A DNA stretch of 16,482 nucleotides from Clostridiales bacterium (GCA_031270585.1 JAISXK010000044.1:1-16482); one strand, 5' to 3'; counted from the first letter of the stretch, positions 1-7,066 are shown. The notes: generated from the sequence alone by a model not told the origin. Program-made: numbers and translations.

Positions 1-79
1 GTAGTAAAAAAGGTTCGCGCGTAAAGCATACGAACCTGAAGGAATTCACTCTAACGTAGGTTAAGGGAACCGGCACGGG
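1..79 (+). other. 3' end of an unidentified plus-strand transcript entering from the left edge
   Basis: A plus-strand terminator follows at 80-108, so a plus-strand transcript must enter from outside the window. Two readings are possible. Reading frame 3 is open from base 3 to a TAG at 57-59 and would give the last 18 residues of a protein, with the terminator 21 bases later. Frame 1 stops at 22-24. Alternatively this is the tail of a structured RNA: it contains a perfect 7-bp hairpin at 11-17/31-37 and the perfect palindrome CACGGGCCCGTG at 74-85. I could not match it to tmRNA, SRP RNA, RNase P or 6S RNA from memory, and the missing left side prevents a decision. Confidence 0.35.
6..37 (-). 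terminator. Hairpin with U-tract when read on the minus strand
   Basis: Stem AGGTTCG (11-17) pairs perfectly with CGAACCT (31-37) around a 13-nt loop. Six A residues at 6-11 become a run of U immediately after the stem on the minus strand, which is the layout of an intrinsic terminator. It would be a second stop for minus-strand transcription after the hairpin at 174-212. If the plus-strand frame ending at 59 is coding, the hairpin lies within that coding sequence. Confidence 0.4.
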
Positions 80-108
80 CCCGTGTGAAGAAGCGCGGGT
101 ATTTTTTT
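80..108 (+). terminator. Intrinsic terminator of the incoming plus-strand transcript
   Basis: CCCGTG (80-85) pairs with CGCGGG (94-99), with one G-U pair, around the 8-nt loop TGAAGAAG. It is followed by TATTTTTTT ending at 108. A short GC-rich stem with a U-tract is a standard Rho-independent terminator, and it ends a plus-strand unit that begins outside the window. Confidence 0.65.
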
Positions 109-173
109 GCCGTTAAAAACAGGGGGGGACATCGCAACCGTTAAACCCGTTATAGCCCGCAGCCGCCAACAGG

Positions 174-212
174 AAAAAGCCCGCGAACATGCGGCGTTTA
201 CGCGAGCTTTTT
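174..212 (-). terminator. Bidirectional intrinsic terminator downstream of the SH3b-module gene
   Basis: AAAAAGCCCGCG (174-185) pairs with CGCGAGCTTTTT (201-212) over 12 positions with one imperfect pair (G-U on one strand), around a 15-nt loop. Each arm carries an A/T run on its outer side, so RNA from either strand ends in a U-tract. It lies 58 bases past the stop of the minus-strand gene at 270-1898. Confidence 0.75.
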
Positions 213-269
213 GCTTCAATCCAATTTGTTTGGCTCAACAAGTATTTCCGGCCGCAGCGCGGAAAAATA

Positions 270-1898
270 CTATTTTGTATAGATATAGGGCAGGGCAGTG
301 GCCTTCACATAGCCGTTTAGCGTTGTAAATACGCCGTCTTTGTATTCAGTCCACTGCACATACGCGGCCGTGTCAAAGGAGGGGTAATACGACAACACAA
401 CGGCTTCGGTGTTTGCGGGTATGGAGTTGCCCTGAGTGTTGCACGCGTAATCGGTGTAGGTGGAAATGTCGTTAAACGCGAATATATAGCGCGTGCCGGT
501 GCCGCCATTGTACTGGCGCAGGTTGCTGGTGTTGGTATACAGCGTGTAGCCGCTTACCTGTATCTGCGTCCAGGCGCTGTTGCCCTTTATGGCGTAAACC
601 CTTTCGTTGTAGGAAAGATAGCCGTGCGGCGAGCCTAACGTCGTGGGCGCGGTGTAGCAGGGCGCGTTGCTATAGGCGCTGTACATGTAAGCGTTGATGG
701 GAGTCATATCGCCAGTCCCGGCGTTGCTGTAGGTGATTTGCGAGGTCAGCACATACCCTGTGGCGTTGCCGTATTCAATGCGTGTGAAATCGCCGGTAAC
801 GCCCGTGCGCCGCGCGTAATCGCCTGCGTACAGATAGCCCAGCGTGGCGGAACCCGTGCTCGCGCTGGAATAAACGCGCGCGCTGGAGAGCGCGTACACA
901 TACCCGCTGGCCGAGTTTGTGTCATTCGATCCCAAAACGCGCATATCCGGGCCGTATACGTATACGTTGGAATGGGAGCCGTATTGCACCCTATACCACG
1001 CGCCATAGCTATCCAGATAAGTGACCGTCTGGCCAATATCCAAATAACCGACGGCAGAGTTTGCGAAACCGGGTCCCGTGCGCACGGGTGTTTCAACGCG
1101 CGCGGCAAGCAGCATAGCGCCGTCGCTGTTGCCCGTGCCCGTGTCGCTGCCGCCCGAAACCGCTTTTAAATACGTGCTGCTGACATAAGCCGTCGTGTTG
1201 TTATAGGTTACTTTCGTCCATTTGCCGGATGTACCGGTTTTGGTTATGGTCTCGCCTTTAGCGAGCCACCCCACTATGGAATATTTTGTGCCGGGGCCTT
1301 TGCGCACATTCACATTGGCGGTCGCCTGCATGGTGTTGCCGCCCGTGGCGGATCCTGTGCCTGAGCCGCCTGAGCCGGAGCTGGTCAAATAGTTTAAGCT
1401 GACATACGCCACCCCGTCGAGCCATTCAATCAGCGCCCAGTTACCGCTGCCGCCGATTTTGTTTACGGCGGTTCCCTTGCTAAGCTGGCCTATTTTAGAA
1501 TAATTGGTGCCGGGGCCTTTGCGCACGTTAACGGTGCCGGTGGTGTATACCGTCGTAGCCGAGGACGCGCCGCCCTCCTCCACATAGGCGTTGCCGGCAG
1601 CAGACCCGGCGCTACCCGCAGAGCCGGTGTATTTATCGAGCCTGCTTGTGAGCACATAGGCGATAGCGCCATTGTATTCGATGATGGACCAAAGGCCCGT
1701 TGTGCCTGTGGTCGTTACGATGGCATTTTTTTCCAGCTTGCCGATTACGTTTGCGCTTTGCTGACTGGGGTAGCTGTACACCTGCGTAGGTGTTTTTGTT
1801 ACCATGGTCTGCGACGCCGCCAAAGCAGGTGATGCAAGAGCGAACACCATCAGCAGCATGAGAGTAAACGCCATGGTTCTAGTAAGAGTTTTTTTCAT
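270..1898 (-). CDS. Secreted protein with about seven bacterial SH3-like (SH3b) modules
   Basis: The 542-residue product begins MKKTLTRT, a signal peptide with a hydrophobic core and likely cleavage after SPALAA near residue 28, so it is exported. The rest is a chain of SH3b-like modules at about 33-87, 116-172, 189-244, 261-320, 332-388, 400-460 and 468-536, joined by Gly/Ser/Thr-rich linkers. Modules 2 and 3 carry the typical core VNVRKGPGT, a polar turn, then W and AYVS; the last two modules are much more diverged. In this family SH3b domains bind peptidoglycan or other wall polymers. No catalytic domain (amidase, NlpC/P60, glycosidase) is present, so it is probably a wall-associated binding or adaptor protein. 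The start at 1898 is chosen because AAAAGGAGG sits just upstream and the signal peptide begins there; an in-frame ATG at 1934 would add 12 hydrophilic residues and lacks a ribosome binding site. It has its own promoter and a terminator. Confidence 0.85.
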   Translation of the reverse strand: MKKTLTRTMAFTLMLLMVFALASPALAASQTMVTKTPTQVYSYPSQQSANVIGKLEKNAIVTTTGTTGLWSIIEYNGAIAYVLTSRLDKYTGSAGSAGSAAGNAYVEEGGASSATTVYTTGTVNVRKGPGTNYSKIGQLSKGTAVNKIGGSGNWALIEWLDGVAYVSLNYLTSSGSGGSGTGSATGGNTMQATANVNVRKGPGTKYSIVGWLAKGETITKTGTSGKWTKVTYNNTTAYVSSTYLKAVSGGSDTGTGNSDGAMLLAARVETPVRTGPGFANSAVGYLDIGQTVTYLDSYGAWYRVQYGSHSNVYVYGPDMRVLGSNDTNSASGYVYALSSARVYSSASTGSATLGYLYAGDYARRTGVTGDFTRIEYGNATGYVLTSQITYSNAGTGDMTPINAYMYSAYSNAPCYTAPTTLGSPHGYLSYNERVYAIKGNSAWTQIQVSGYTLYTNTSNLRQYNGGTGTRYIFAFNDISTYTDYACNTQGNSIPANTEAVVLSYYPSFDTAAYVQWTEYKDGVFTTLNGYVKATALPYIYTK

Positions 1899-1906
1899 AA
1901 CTTTTG

Positions 1907-1914
1907 CCTCCTTT
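1907..1914 (-). promoter_or_regulatory. Ribosome binding site that fixes the start of the SH3b-module gene
   Basis: On the minus strand AAAGGAGG precedes the ATG at 1896-1898 by 8 bases. It is a near-perfect anti-16S match and favours this ATG over the in-frame ATG at 1932-1934. Confidence 0.8.
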
Positions 1915-1972
1915 TCTAAGCATCTCCCTGACATGTATATATTTAAGCCCTTTCAGGCACGAAACCACCTTC

Positions 1973-2001
1973 ATTATACTGTGCGCCTTGGTAAATGATA
2001 A
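1973..2001 (-). promoter_or_regulatory. SigA-type promoter of the SH3b-module gene
   Basis: On the minus strand a perfect -10 TATAAT (plus-strand ATTATA at 1973-1978) is preceded, after a 17-bp spacer, by TTATCA (1996-2001), which matches 4 of 6 positions of TTGACA. The predicted start lies near 1966 and gives a leader of roughly 70 nt. Confidence 0.65.
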
Positions 2002-2079
2002 GCGGATTAATAAAAAGTTCATTCTAAATTTATAATTCGCTTAAACAAAAGCGCGCGTACGCGGCAAAACAAAATTTTC

Positions 2080-2811
2080 CTATGGATCAAGCAAGAGATA
2101 TTGCGAAGGATTTACGGCGGCATCGTTTTTATATATGGCGAAATGCAGATGCGGCGCCATGGCGCATTCGTTTATTGCGGTATCGCCTATCACGCCTATC
2201 ACGGCGCCGGCTTGTACCTTTTGCCCTTCAACCGCAGGCGGGCCGGCGGCCAGGTTGGCATATATGCTTACAAGGCCCCCGTCATGGTCTATTTCCACCG
2301 TTACGCCATACAGCCCGTCGGTATATACGCGCCGCACGGTACCCGCCAAAAACGCCTTGACCTTTGTTCCCAATTGGCAGGCAATATCGATGCCGTCATG
2401 TGTGGTCCATTGATCCAGCGTAACGGAATATAAGAGCTCCCGCATTGCGTACCCCCCTATCACCTTGCCTTCCACAGGGGGAGCGTATTTGGTGTTGGCC
2501 TGAGCCGGCTTTTGCGCGGGGCTTGGGGAAGGGGATGGCGTGGGTATAGACAGCTGCGCCAGAGCCTGCGTATTTGGCGGCAAAGGCGTGGCCGCCGGCG
2601 ACACGCCGCCCAATTGCTCGTCGCGGCTTAGATTTACCTGCCGCCCGTCGGTTTCGGGCGGGGCCTCATTCTTGCCCGGCAAAAATTTTACCGCAGCGGC
2701 GATGCCCACGCATAGGGCGCACAGCCCGATTACAACCGCAAAACCGTGTTTTTTAACAAATACGACGGCGTTTTGCCTTACGATATCCCAACGCGGAGTT
2801 TTATCTATCAT
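2080..2811 (-). CDS. Membrane-anchored M23/LytM-domain protein, SpoIIQ-like
   Basis: The 243-residue product has a short basic N-terminus, one membrane helix at about 23-43, a Pro/Ser/Thr-rich linker to about 110, and an M23 (LytM) domain at about 112-240. The metal ligands of the family are present: H138 and D142 in the HxxxD motif, and H221/H223 in HLHF. The second catalytic His, in the YxHL motif of active LytM enzymes, is replaced by N186 (YANL). Topology and size fit SpoIIQ, the forespore protein that pairs with SpoIIIAH; B. subtilis SpoIIQ also lacks this His, from memory. It could instead be a wall endopeptidase or an amidase activator. AGGAGGTAA precedes the ATG at a good distance. 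It is flanked by the strong terminator at 2998-3035 upstream, so it is probably transcribed alone; I found no convincing promoter. A spoIIQ assignment is inference. Confidence 0.8.
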   Translation of the reverse strand: MIDKTPRWDIVRQNAVVFVKKHGFAVVIGLCALCVGIAAAVKFLPGKNEAPPETDGRQVNLSRDEQLGGVSPAATPLPPNTQALAQLSIPTPSPSPSPAQKPAQANTKYAPPVEGKVIGGYAMRELLYSVTLDQWTTHDGIDIACQLGTKVKAFLAGTVRRVYTDGLYGVTVEIDHDGGLVSIYANLAAGPPAVEGQKVQAGAVIGVIGDTAINECAMAPHLHFAIYKNDAAVNPSQYLLLDP

Positions 2812-2997
2812 GGTTTGGCGTTACCTCCTGTAGCGTAATAAGCCCCAGAGGGGCACGTTTATCCGCAAATATGTCTAAGCGAAAACGGCGGCTCGCGCAA
2901 GGGCGCGCGACGCCTTTATTTTAAGAGTGTATCCAGTTTTGTGGTTGCTAAACCCGCGCGGCATACGAAAAGCAGCGGTTGATTTGCGTGATTGTAG

Positions 2998-3035
2998 AAA
3001 AAACCCATGCACACCCGGTAAAACCGGATGTGCAT
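2998..3035 (-). terminator. Strong intrinsic terminator downstream of the lipoprotein gene
   Basis: ATGCACACCCGGT (3007-3019) pairs with ACCGGATGTGCAT (3023-3035): 12 of 13 positions pair, around a 3-nt loop. On the minus strand the stem is followed by GGG and six U residues (A-run at 2998-3003). It ends the lipoprotein transcript and insulates the M23 gene. On the plus strand it is followed by TTCATTTTTT, so it may act both ways. Confidence 0.8.
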
Positions 3036-3071
3036 TTCATTTTTTAAAGCTTCCCGACTTTGCCGCCGCGT

Positions 3072-3518
3072 TCAGGCGACGGGCATATGCGTGCCGTCGG
3101 GGCGGATATAAGCCGTGCCTGCTGCGCCGCCGGCAAGGGTATATTCCACAACGTATACGTGTTGCTCTGCATGCCAGCCGTGGGTTATTTTATTTATGGT
3201 GGCGCCGGCAAATTTACTTTGAAGGGACGATTTGATATCCGGCAGATCGCTTGCCTCCATTTCCGTGCCTTCGCGAAAATTGGGTATGGTGTTAACGCCA
3301 TTGCTCGTGCCGCCGCCACCGAAGTTATCGGCTTTGTTGGGATTTTCGGTGCTGCCGGGGTTACCATAATCGTCGGCTAACCGGGGCGTGGCGCCGGCGG
3401 CGGGCGGGGCGGACGTGACGGGCGGCTGTGTGGGCGCAGGCGTTTTGCGGTTGCGCCTGCAACCCGCCAAGCTTATTGCAAGCAGTACCGCCAGACATAT
3501 GGCTATAAAACGTTTCAT
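3072..3518 (-). CDS. Small lipoprotein of unknown function
   Basis: The 148-residue product starts MKRF, followed by a hydrophobic stretch and the lipobox SLAGC with Cys20, so it should be cleaved by Lsp and anchored by its lipidated cysteine to the outer face of the membrane. A Pro/Thr/Ala and Gly/Asn-rich tether to about residue 80 leads to a small folded region at about 83-148. That region contains a predicted helix (SDLPDIKSSLQSKF) and a beta-rich part (VYVVEYTL, GTAYIRPDG). No family is recognised. AAAGGAGAGA lies just upstream of the ATG. The gene is divergent from the ECF sigma factor gene, which raises the possibility of shared control, but no ECF-type promoter was found in front of it. 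A strong terminator follows. Confidence 0.8.
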   Translation of the reverse strand: MKRFIAICLAVLLAISLAGCRRNRKTPAPTQPPVTSAPPAAGATPRLADDYGNPGSTENPNKADNFGGGGTSNGVNTIPNFREGTEMEASDLPDIKSSLQSKFAGATINKITHGWHAEQHVYVVEYTLAGGAAGTAYIRPDGTHMPVA

Positions 3519-3605
3519 GTTGTATCTCTCCTTTTTTCATAAATATGGTCGTCATTCGCGCCTTATTCTGCCCGCTAATAAAAAAGATTTGCCTGTTAGT
3601 ATATT

Positions 3606-3624
3606 CCACGCAACCAAAGCGTGG
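3606..3624. repeat. Perfect inverted repeat between the lipoprotein and sigma factor genes
   Basis: CCACGC (3606-3611) and GCGTGG (3619-3624) form a perfect 6-bp inverted repeat around AACCAAA. It has no U-tract on either side, so it is more like an operator or leader hairpin than a terminator. It lies in the 285-bp divergent region (3519-3803). Confidence 0.4.
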
Positions 3625-3725
3625 CGTGCTGCGTATTATAGACGGTAAATGAAAAGCGCGCGGCGGTGCCGGTAGAATCTTACGGCGAACGGCTATCATT
3701 TGCAAAAGGGGTTGCCGCCTGTTAC

Positions 3726-3731
3726 TATAAT
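3726..3731 (+). promoter_or_regulatory. Candidate -10 element for the sigma/anti-sigma operon
   Basis: A perfect TATAAT at 3726-3731 lies about 72 bases before the chosen start codon. The best -35 candidate, TTGCAA at 3700-3705, is 20 bp away, longer than the usual 17-18. This is weak support for a SigA-type promoter. No clear ECF-type GGAAC/CGTC pair suggesting autoregulation was seen. Confidence 0.4.
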
Positions 3732-3803
3732 TATGCGCTATGCGCCATCTTAACAGAAAGGGTTGCAATAAGGCCGTATGCCCCTTGCCTGCATAAAGAG
3801 GAT

Positions 3804-4319
3804 ATGCCGCATATAACTTTGGAATCACTCTACGACGCAAATGCCAAACTGGTTTATTGGGCGGTTTTCTCTGTGTTGCACGATCATGATCTGACTCAGG
3901 ATGCCGTACAGAACACCTTTTTGAGCGCGCACCGCAATATGGAAATGTTGGGAACATTATCGGACGCGCAATGCCGCGCCTGGCTTTACCGTTGCGCCGT
4001 CAACAGCGGCATTGATATACTGCGGCGTCAAAAGCGCAATGTGCTCACAGAAAACGCAGGCGAAAACGAAGCGGATACGGCGGTTGGCCCGGAAGAGGCG
4101 GCGGAACAGGGCGAACTAAGGCGCTTTATACACGACTTAGTTCATAAGCTGCCCAAAAAATACCGCGACCCGCTCTATTTATACTATTTCGCCGAGCTTG
4201 ATTATCACCAGATAGCGAACATACTACAGTTAAACGAAGGCACGCTGAAGTCGCGCATGTCGCGCGGGCGGGCCATGCTGGAAGCCCGGCTTAAGAAAGA
4301 AGGCGGAGTATATGGATAA
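3804..4319 (+). CDS. ECF-type RNA polymerase sigma factor
   Basis: The 171-residue product has the two-domain plan of extracytoplasmic-function sigma factors. Sigma region 2 spans about 8-78, including the DLTQDAVQNTFLSAHRN and RAWLYRCAVNSGIDILRR segments for core binding and -10 recognition. An acidic linker (80-103) follows. Region 4 spans about 105-165, with KLPKKYRDPLYLYYF and the helix-turn-helix YHQIANILQLNEGTLKSRMSRG for -35 recognition. It would direct RNA polymerase to a small regulon, often of envelope-stress genes. The reading frame stays open upstream to an ATG at 3666, but residues before MPHITLESL do not resemble the family and the -10 candidate at 3726 lies inside that extension, so 3804 is preferred. 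The Shine-Dalgarno match AAAGAGG is unusually close, two bases from the ATG. Its last 8 bases overlap the next gene. Confidence 0.88.
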   Translation: MPHITLESLYDANAKLVYWAVFSVLHDHDLTQDAVQNTFLSAHRNMEMLGTLSDAQCRAWLYRCAVNSGIDILRRQKRNVLTENAGENEADTAVGPEEAAEQGELRRFIHDLVHKLPKKYRDPLYLYYFAELDYHQIANILQLNEGTLKSRMSRGRAMLEARLKKEGGVYG

Positions 4320-5172
4320 ACACCCTGAGCGGTGGATTGACGCGCCGCTGCGCGAAACAGCGCAAAAAGATAATGCCGCCATACCCTTTGCCGCTATCAG
4401 AGAAACGATATTGCGGCGGGCGGCGCAGCAGAGTAACGCCGGCGTACTGCCCTTTAACGGCGTGGACAAAGAAAGCAAGCATGGAGCTATACGCATACGG
4501 GGCGGTATGCCCGCACAAAACAAAAAACGGCGTAAAACCATCCACGCGCTATCGATATCGCTTGGCGCGGCGGCGGCCGTTTTGCTGGCTTTTATAAGTG
4601 TGCGGCAAGGCCTGACCGGCGCTACGGATACCGCTAAGGACGAGGCTCCATTGCTCGCCATGGAAAGCATGGAAAGCGCCGCTATGAATACGGCAGGCCA
4701 AGGCCAGGATCGGAGCGAAGCCGCAGCGGGCGGCGCGGAAAAAGGCCGCTCTGAAAATAGCTTGGAAACGCCCGAAATGGCTTTGCCGGCGCCCGACGCC
4801 ATAATGGATAGCCCTATGGATAGCGGGATGGACGCCGGATACGGCGGCGGCGCGGAAAGCTTTGGCGGCGGGACTGCGGAAAGGGCCACGGATGAGGCTG
4901 CGGCGCTAACTGAGGAAGAAAGACGCGCGATAGACGCCATATACGGCGCGTTGCTGCTGCCTTTGCCCGGGGAAGAGGAGTATGCCCTTGCCACGGTAAC
5001 CTACGAAGAATACGCTTACTGCACCGTTTACCCGCTTGACGGGACGGGCGCGCAGGGTATTTGGATCAACGGCATGCGCCTGTTTCTTGTAACGCCCAAT
5101 GCGCGCGCGGGGTTTAGCGCGCGTTATGCCGTTATGCCGGACACATACGCTGTGCTGGGTACGGTGCGATAA
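4312..5172 (+). CDS. Single-pass membrane protein, probable anti-sigma factor of the upstream ECF sigma
   Basis: The 286-residue product has an N-terminal cytoplasmic part of about 75 residues ending in a basic cluster (KKRRK), one membrane helix at about 78-96, an extracytoplasmic low-complexity stretch rich in Met, Ala, Gly, Glu and Asp (about 105-195), and a small folded C-terminal region at about 197-286. The ATG overlaps the sigma gene by 8 bases (start 4312, sigma stop 4317-4319), implying translational coupling. Position, topology and overlap are those of membrane anti-sigma factors, which hold the sigma at the membrane until a signal arrives. The N-terminus lacks the HxxxCxxC zinc anti-sigma motif, so it would belong to another class. 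The product itself matches no family I recognise; its role rests on context. Confidence 0.7.
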   Translation: MDKHPERWIDAPLRETAQKDNAAIPFAAIRETILRRAAQQSNAGVLPFNGVDKESKHGAIRIRGGMPAQNKKRRKTIHALSISLGAAAAVLLAFISVRQGLTGATDTAKDEAPLLAMESMESAAMNTAGQGQDRSEAAAGGAEKGRSENSLETPEMALPAPDAIMDSPMDSGMDAGYGGGAESFGGGTAERATDEAAALTEEERRAIDAIYGALLLPLPGEEEYALATVTYEEYAYCTVYPLDGTGAQGIWINGMRLFLVTPNARAGFSARYAVMPDTYAVLGTVR

Positions 5173-5198
5173 ATTCGTGTGCCGTCCCTATTTTGCGC

Positions 5199-5227
5199 TT
5201 GTTTCCATGCGGCAATGAATATATAAT
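5199..5227 (+). promoter_or_regulatory. Candidate SigA-type promoter of pckA
   Basis: TTGTTT (5199-5204) and a perfect TATAAT (5222-5227) are separated by 17 bp. The -35 matches only TTG, so strength would rely on the -10. The predicted start near 5234 gives a leader of about 95 nt. Confidence 0.55.
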
Positions 5228-5237
5228 CGGTAACGTA

Positions 5238-5264
5238 GGCAAGCGACCGCTCGTGCGCGTTGCC
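5238..5264 (+). other. Stem-loop at the very start of the pckA leader
   Basis: GGCAAGCG (5238-5245) pairs with CGC-G-TTGCC (5256-5264), eight base pairs with one bulged G and a 10-nt loop. It would begin about four nucleotides from the predicted transcription start, a place where stems often protect mRNA from 5' decay. No U-tract follows, so it is not a terminator. Confidence 0.35.
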
Positions 5265-5329
5265 GCAGCCTGACCTGTAATCACGGGATTATAGCAGTAT
5301 CAATTCAATATCGGAAGGAGCTACCCTCA

Positions 5330-6901
5330 ATGAAAGACTACTGTGAAAAGATCGGCATTATAGCCCCCAAGGCCGTATACCGCAACCTGAGCCCGGCTGC
5401 GCTTACAGAGCGCGCCCTTGGGAGAGGAGAAGGCAAACTGGCGGATAACGGCGCCCTCGTAGTGCTTACGGGAAAATACACCGGCCGCTCCCCTGATGAT
5501 AAATTCGTTGTGGATACCCCCGCCGTGCATGACAAAATCGCGTGGGGCAAGGTGAACGTTCCCATATCCAAAGAGAAGTACGACGCCATATACGGCAAAA
5601 TGACAGCCTATCTGCAGGGCCGCGAGATATTTGTGTTTGATGGCTTCGCCGGCGCTTCTAAAAAGTACGCCCTGCCCATCCGCGTGGTAAACGAGTTGGC
5701 CAGCGAGAACATGTTTATTCACCAACTGCTCATACGCCCCACTGAAGAGCAATTGAAAGACTTCGTACCCGGCTTTACCATCATTGCGGCCCCCGGCTTC
5801 AAGTGCACCCCGGAGACAGACGGCATGCACAGCGAGGCCGCCATACTCGTCAACTTCGAGAAGAAGGAGGTGCTGGTGGCGGGTAGCCAATACGCCGGCG
5901 AAATCAAAAAATCCGTATTCACCATCATGAACTATATACTGCCGCAGCTGGGTGTGTTTCCCATGCACTGTTCGGCCAATATCGGCAAAGCGGGCGACGT
6001 CGCGCTGTTTTTCGGCCTGTCGGGCACAGGCAAAACCACGCTCTCGGCCGACCCCAGCCGCAAGCTGATAGGCGACGACGAGCACGGCTGGAGCGACGAC
6101 GGCGTATTCAACTTCGAGGGCGGCTGCTATGCCAAATGCATCAAACTTTCCCGCGAGAACGAGCCGCAGATTTGGGACGCCATCAGGTTTGGCGCGCTTG
6201 TGGAAAACGTGGTGATGGATGAAAACACCCGCAAACTCGATTATGACGACGGCGGCATCACCGAAAACACCCGCGTGGGCTACCCCGTGGAATACATACC
6301 CAACTGCGTTATACCAGGCGTGGGCGGCCAGCCCAAAACCGTCGTCTTCCTCACGGCGGACGCATTTGGCGTATTACCCCCCATCAGCAAGCTCAACAAC
6401 AATCAGGCCATGTATCACTTTGTATCGGGCTATACATCCAAGCTTGCCGGCACCGAGCGCGGCATTATTGAGCCGCAAACCACGTTCTCCACCTGCTTTG
6501 GCGCGCCTTTCCTGCCATTGCCGGCGTCCGTATACGCTAAGATGCTGGGCGAACGTATAAACAAGCACAAATCCAATGTGTATTTGATCAACACCGGCTG
6601 GTCGGGCGGCCCTTACGGCGTGGGCAAACGCATGAGCATCAAGCATACGCGCGCCATGGTAACCGCCGCGCTGACGGGCGCGCTTGAATGCGCGGAGTTT
6701 TCTCTTGACCCCATATTCAATGTGCTGGTGCCCAAGACCTGCCCCGGCGTTCCCGAAGAGGTGCTCAACCCCATAAACACCTGGGCCGACAAAATAGCGT
6801 ATGAGAAGCAGGCCCGCGCGCTTGCAGCGCGCTTTGTGAAAAACTTTGAGAAGTATGCCGATATGCCCGGAGATATCGTTGAGGCGGGGCCCAGGGGCTA
6901 A
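5330..6901 (+). CDS. pckA: Phosphoenolpyruvate carboxykinase (ATP)
   Basis: The 523-residue product is full length for the ATP-dependent PEPCK family (EC 4.1.1.49), a cytoplasmic enzyme that interconverts oxaloacetate plus ATP with PEP, CO2 and ADP. Visible family features are the substrate-binding GRSPDDKF (52-59), MHCSANIG (212-219, metal-ligand His213), the kinase P-loop GLSGTGKTTLS (229-239), the metal-binding aspartate segment GDDEHGWSDDGVFNFEGG (248-265) and the adenine-site region ending in the GWSGGPYGVG loop. In anaerobes the enzyme often runs in the carboxylating, ATP-forming direction during fermentation as well as in gluconeogenesis; which applies here cannot be read from sequence. 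GGAAGGAG precedes the ATG. The gene stands alone with its own promoter and leader, between the sigma operon and the radical SAM operon. Confidence 0.97.
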   Translation: MKDYCEKIGIIAPKAVYRNLSPAALTERALGRGEGKLADNGALVVLTGKYTGRSPDDKFVVDTPAVHDKIAWGKVNVPISKEKYDAIYGKMTAYLQGREIFVFDGFAGASKKYALPIRVVNELASENMFIHQLLIRPTEEQLKDFVPGFTIIAAPGFKCTPETDGMHSEAAILVNFEKKEVLVAGSQYAGEIKKSVFTIMNYILPQLGVFPMHCSANIGKAGDVALFFGLSGTGKTTLSADPSRKLIGDDEHGWSDDGVFNFEGGCYAKCIKLSRENEPQIWDAIRFGALVENVVMDENTRKLDYDDGGITENTRVGYPVEYIPNCVIPGVGGQPKTVVFLTADAFGVLPPISKLNNNQAMYHFVSGYTSKLAGTERGIIEPQTTFSTCFGAPFLPLPASVYAKMLGERINKHKSNVYLINTGWSGGPYGVGKRMSIKHTRAMVTAALTGALECAEFSLDPIFNVLVPKTCPGVPEEVLNPINTWADKIAYEKQARALAARFVKNFEKYADMPGDIVEAGPRG

Positions 6902-6926
6902 GCGTATTTTTCGTATTGCGGGTTTC

Positions 6927-6970
6927 AATGAAAACGAGTCTCGACTCTGCCGCCGGGGCTCGTTTTCGTT
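6927..6970 (+). terminator. Stem-loop downstream of pckA, probable terminator
   Basis: AATGAAAACGAG (6927-6938) pairs with CTCGTTTTCGTT (6959-6970) over 12 positions with one G-U pair, around a 20-nt loop. The U-rich part lies inside the 3' arm and the sequence after it (GCACATAG) is not U-rich, so termination may be partial. It begins 26 bases past the pckA stop. Confidence 0.5.
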
Positions 6971-7030
6971 GCACATAGTAAGCAGCACCTATAACGGGAC
7001 GGCTGATATTTTGATATTTTTGTTTCCACC

Positions 7031-7059
7031 TTTACAAACAAAACTTCCGCGTATATAAT
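7031..7059 (+). promoter_or_regulatory. SigA-type promoter of the radical SAM operon
   Basis: TTTACA (7031-7036, 5 of 6 matches to TTGACA) and perfect TATAAT (7054-7059) are separated by exactly 17 bp. It is the best promoter in the window. The predicted start near 7066 falls at the left edge of the SOS box, giving a leader of about 44 nt. Confidence 0.8.
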
Positions 7060-7066
7060 CATTAAA

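Noticed and set aside
1..108. 6S RNA, SRP RNA, tmRNA or RNase P RNA
   Set aside because: None of the conserved blocks I know for these RNAs is recognisable, and the 5' part is missing.
2040..2079. Terminator after the M23 gene at the CGCGTACGCG palindrome
   Set aside because: The stem is short once a loop is allowed, and the following T-run is interrupted.
2858..2900. Possible forespore-type (SigF/SigG) promoter before the M23 gene (GGATAAACG as -10)
   Set aside because: The last -10 position is wrong and the only -35 candidate (GTTTT) sits at a non-standard distance; too weak to annotate.
3666..3803. In-frame N-terminal extension of the sigma factor
   Set aside because: It contains the likely -10 element, and its residues do not resemble sigma region 2, which begins just after 3804.
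4312..5172. Direct repeats or a transferred island in the Met/Asp-rich part of the anti-sigma candidate
   Set aside because: It is low-complexity protein sequence (MDSPMDSGMDAG); base use matches the neighbouring genes, and no flanking repeats or mobility genes are present.
5327..6085. Long open frame antisense to pckA
   Set aside because: It mirrors the codon phase of pckA; the product has no recognisable domain and no ribosome binding site. Similar shadows lie opposite the SH3b, recF, gyrB and gyrA genes.
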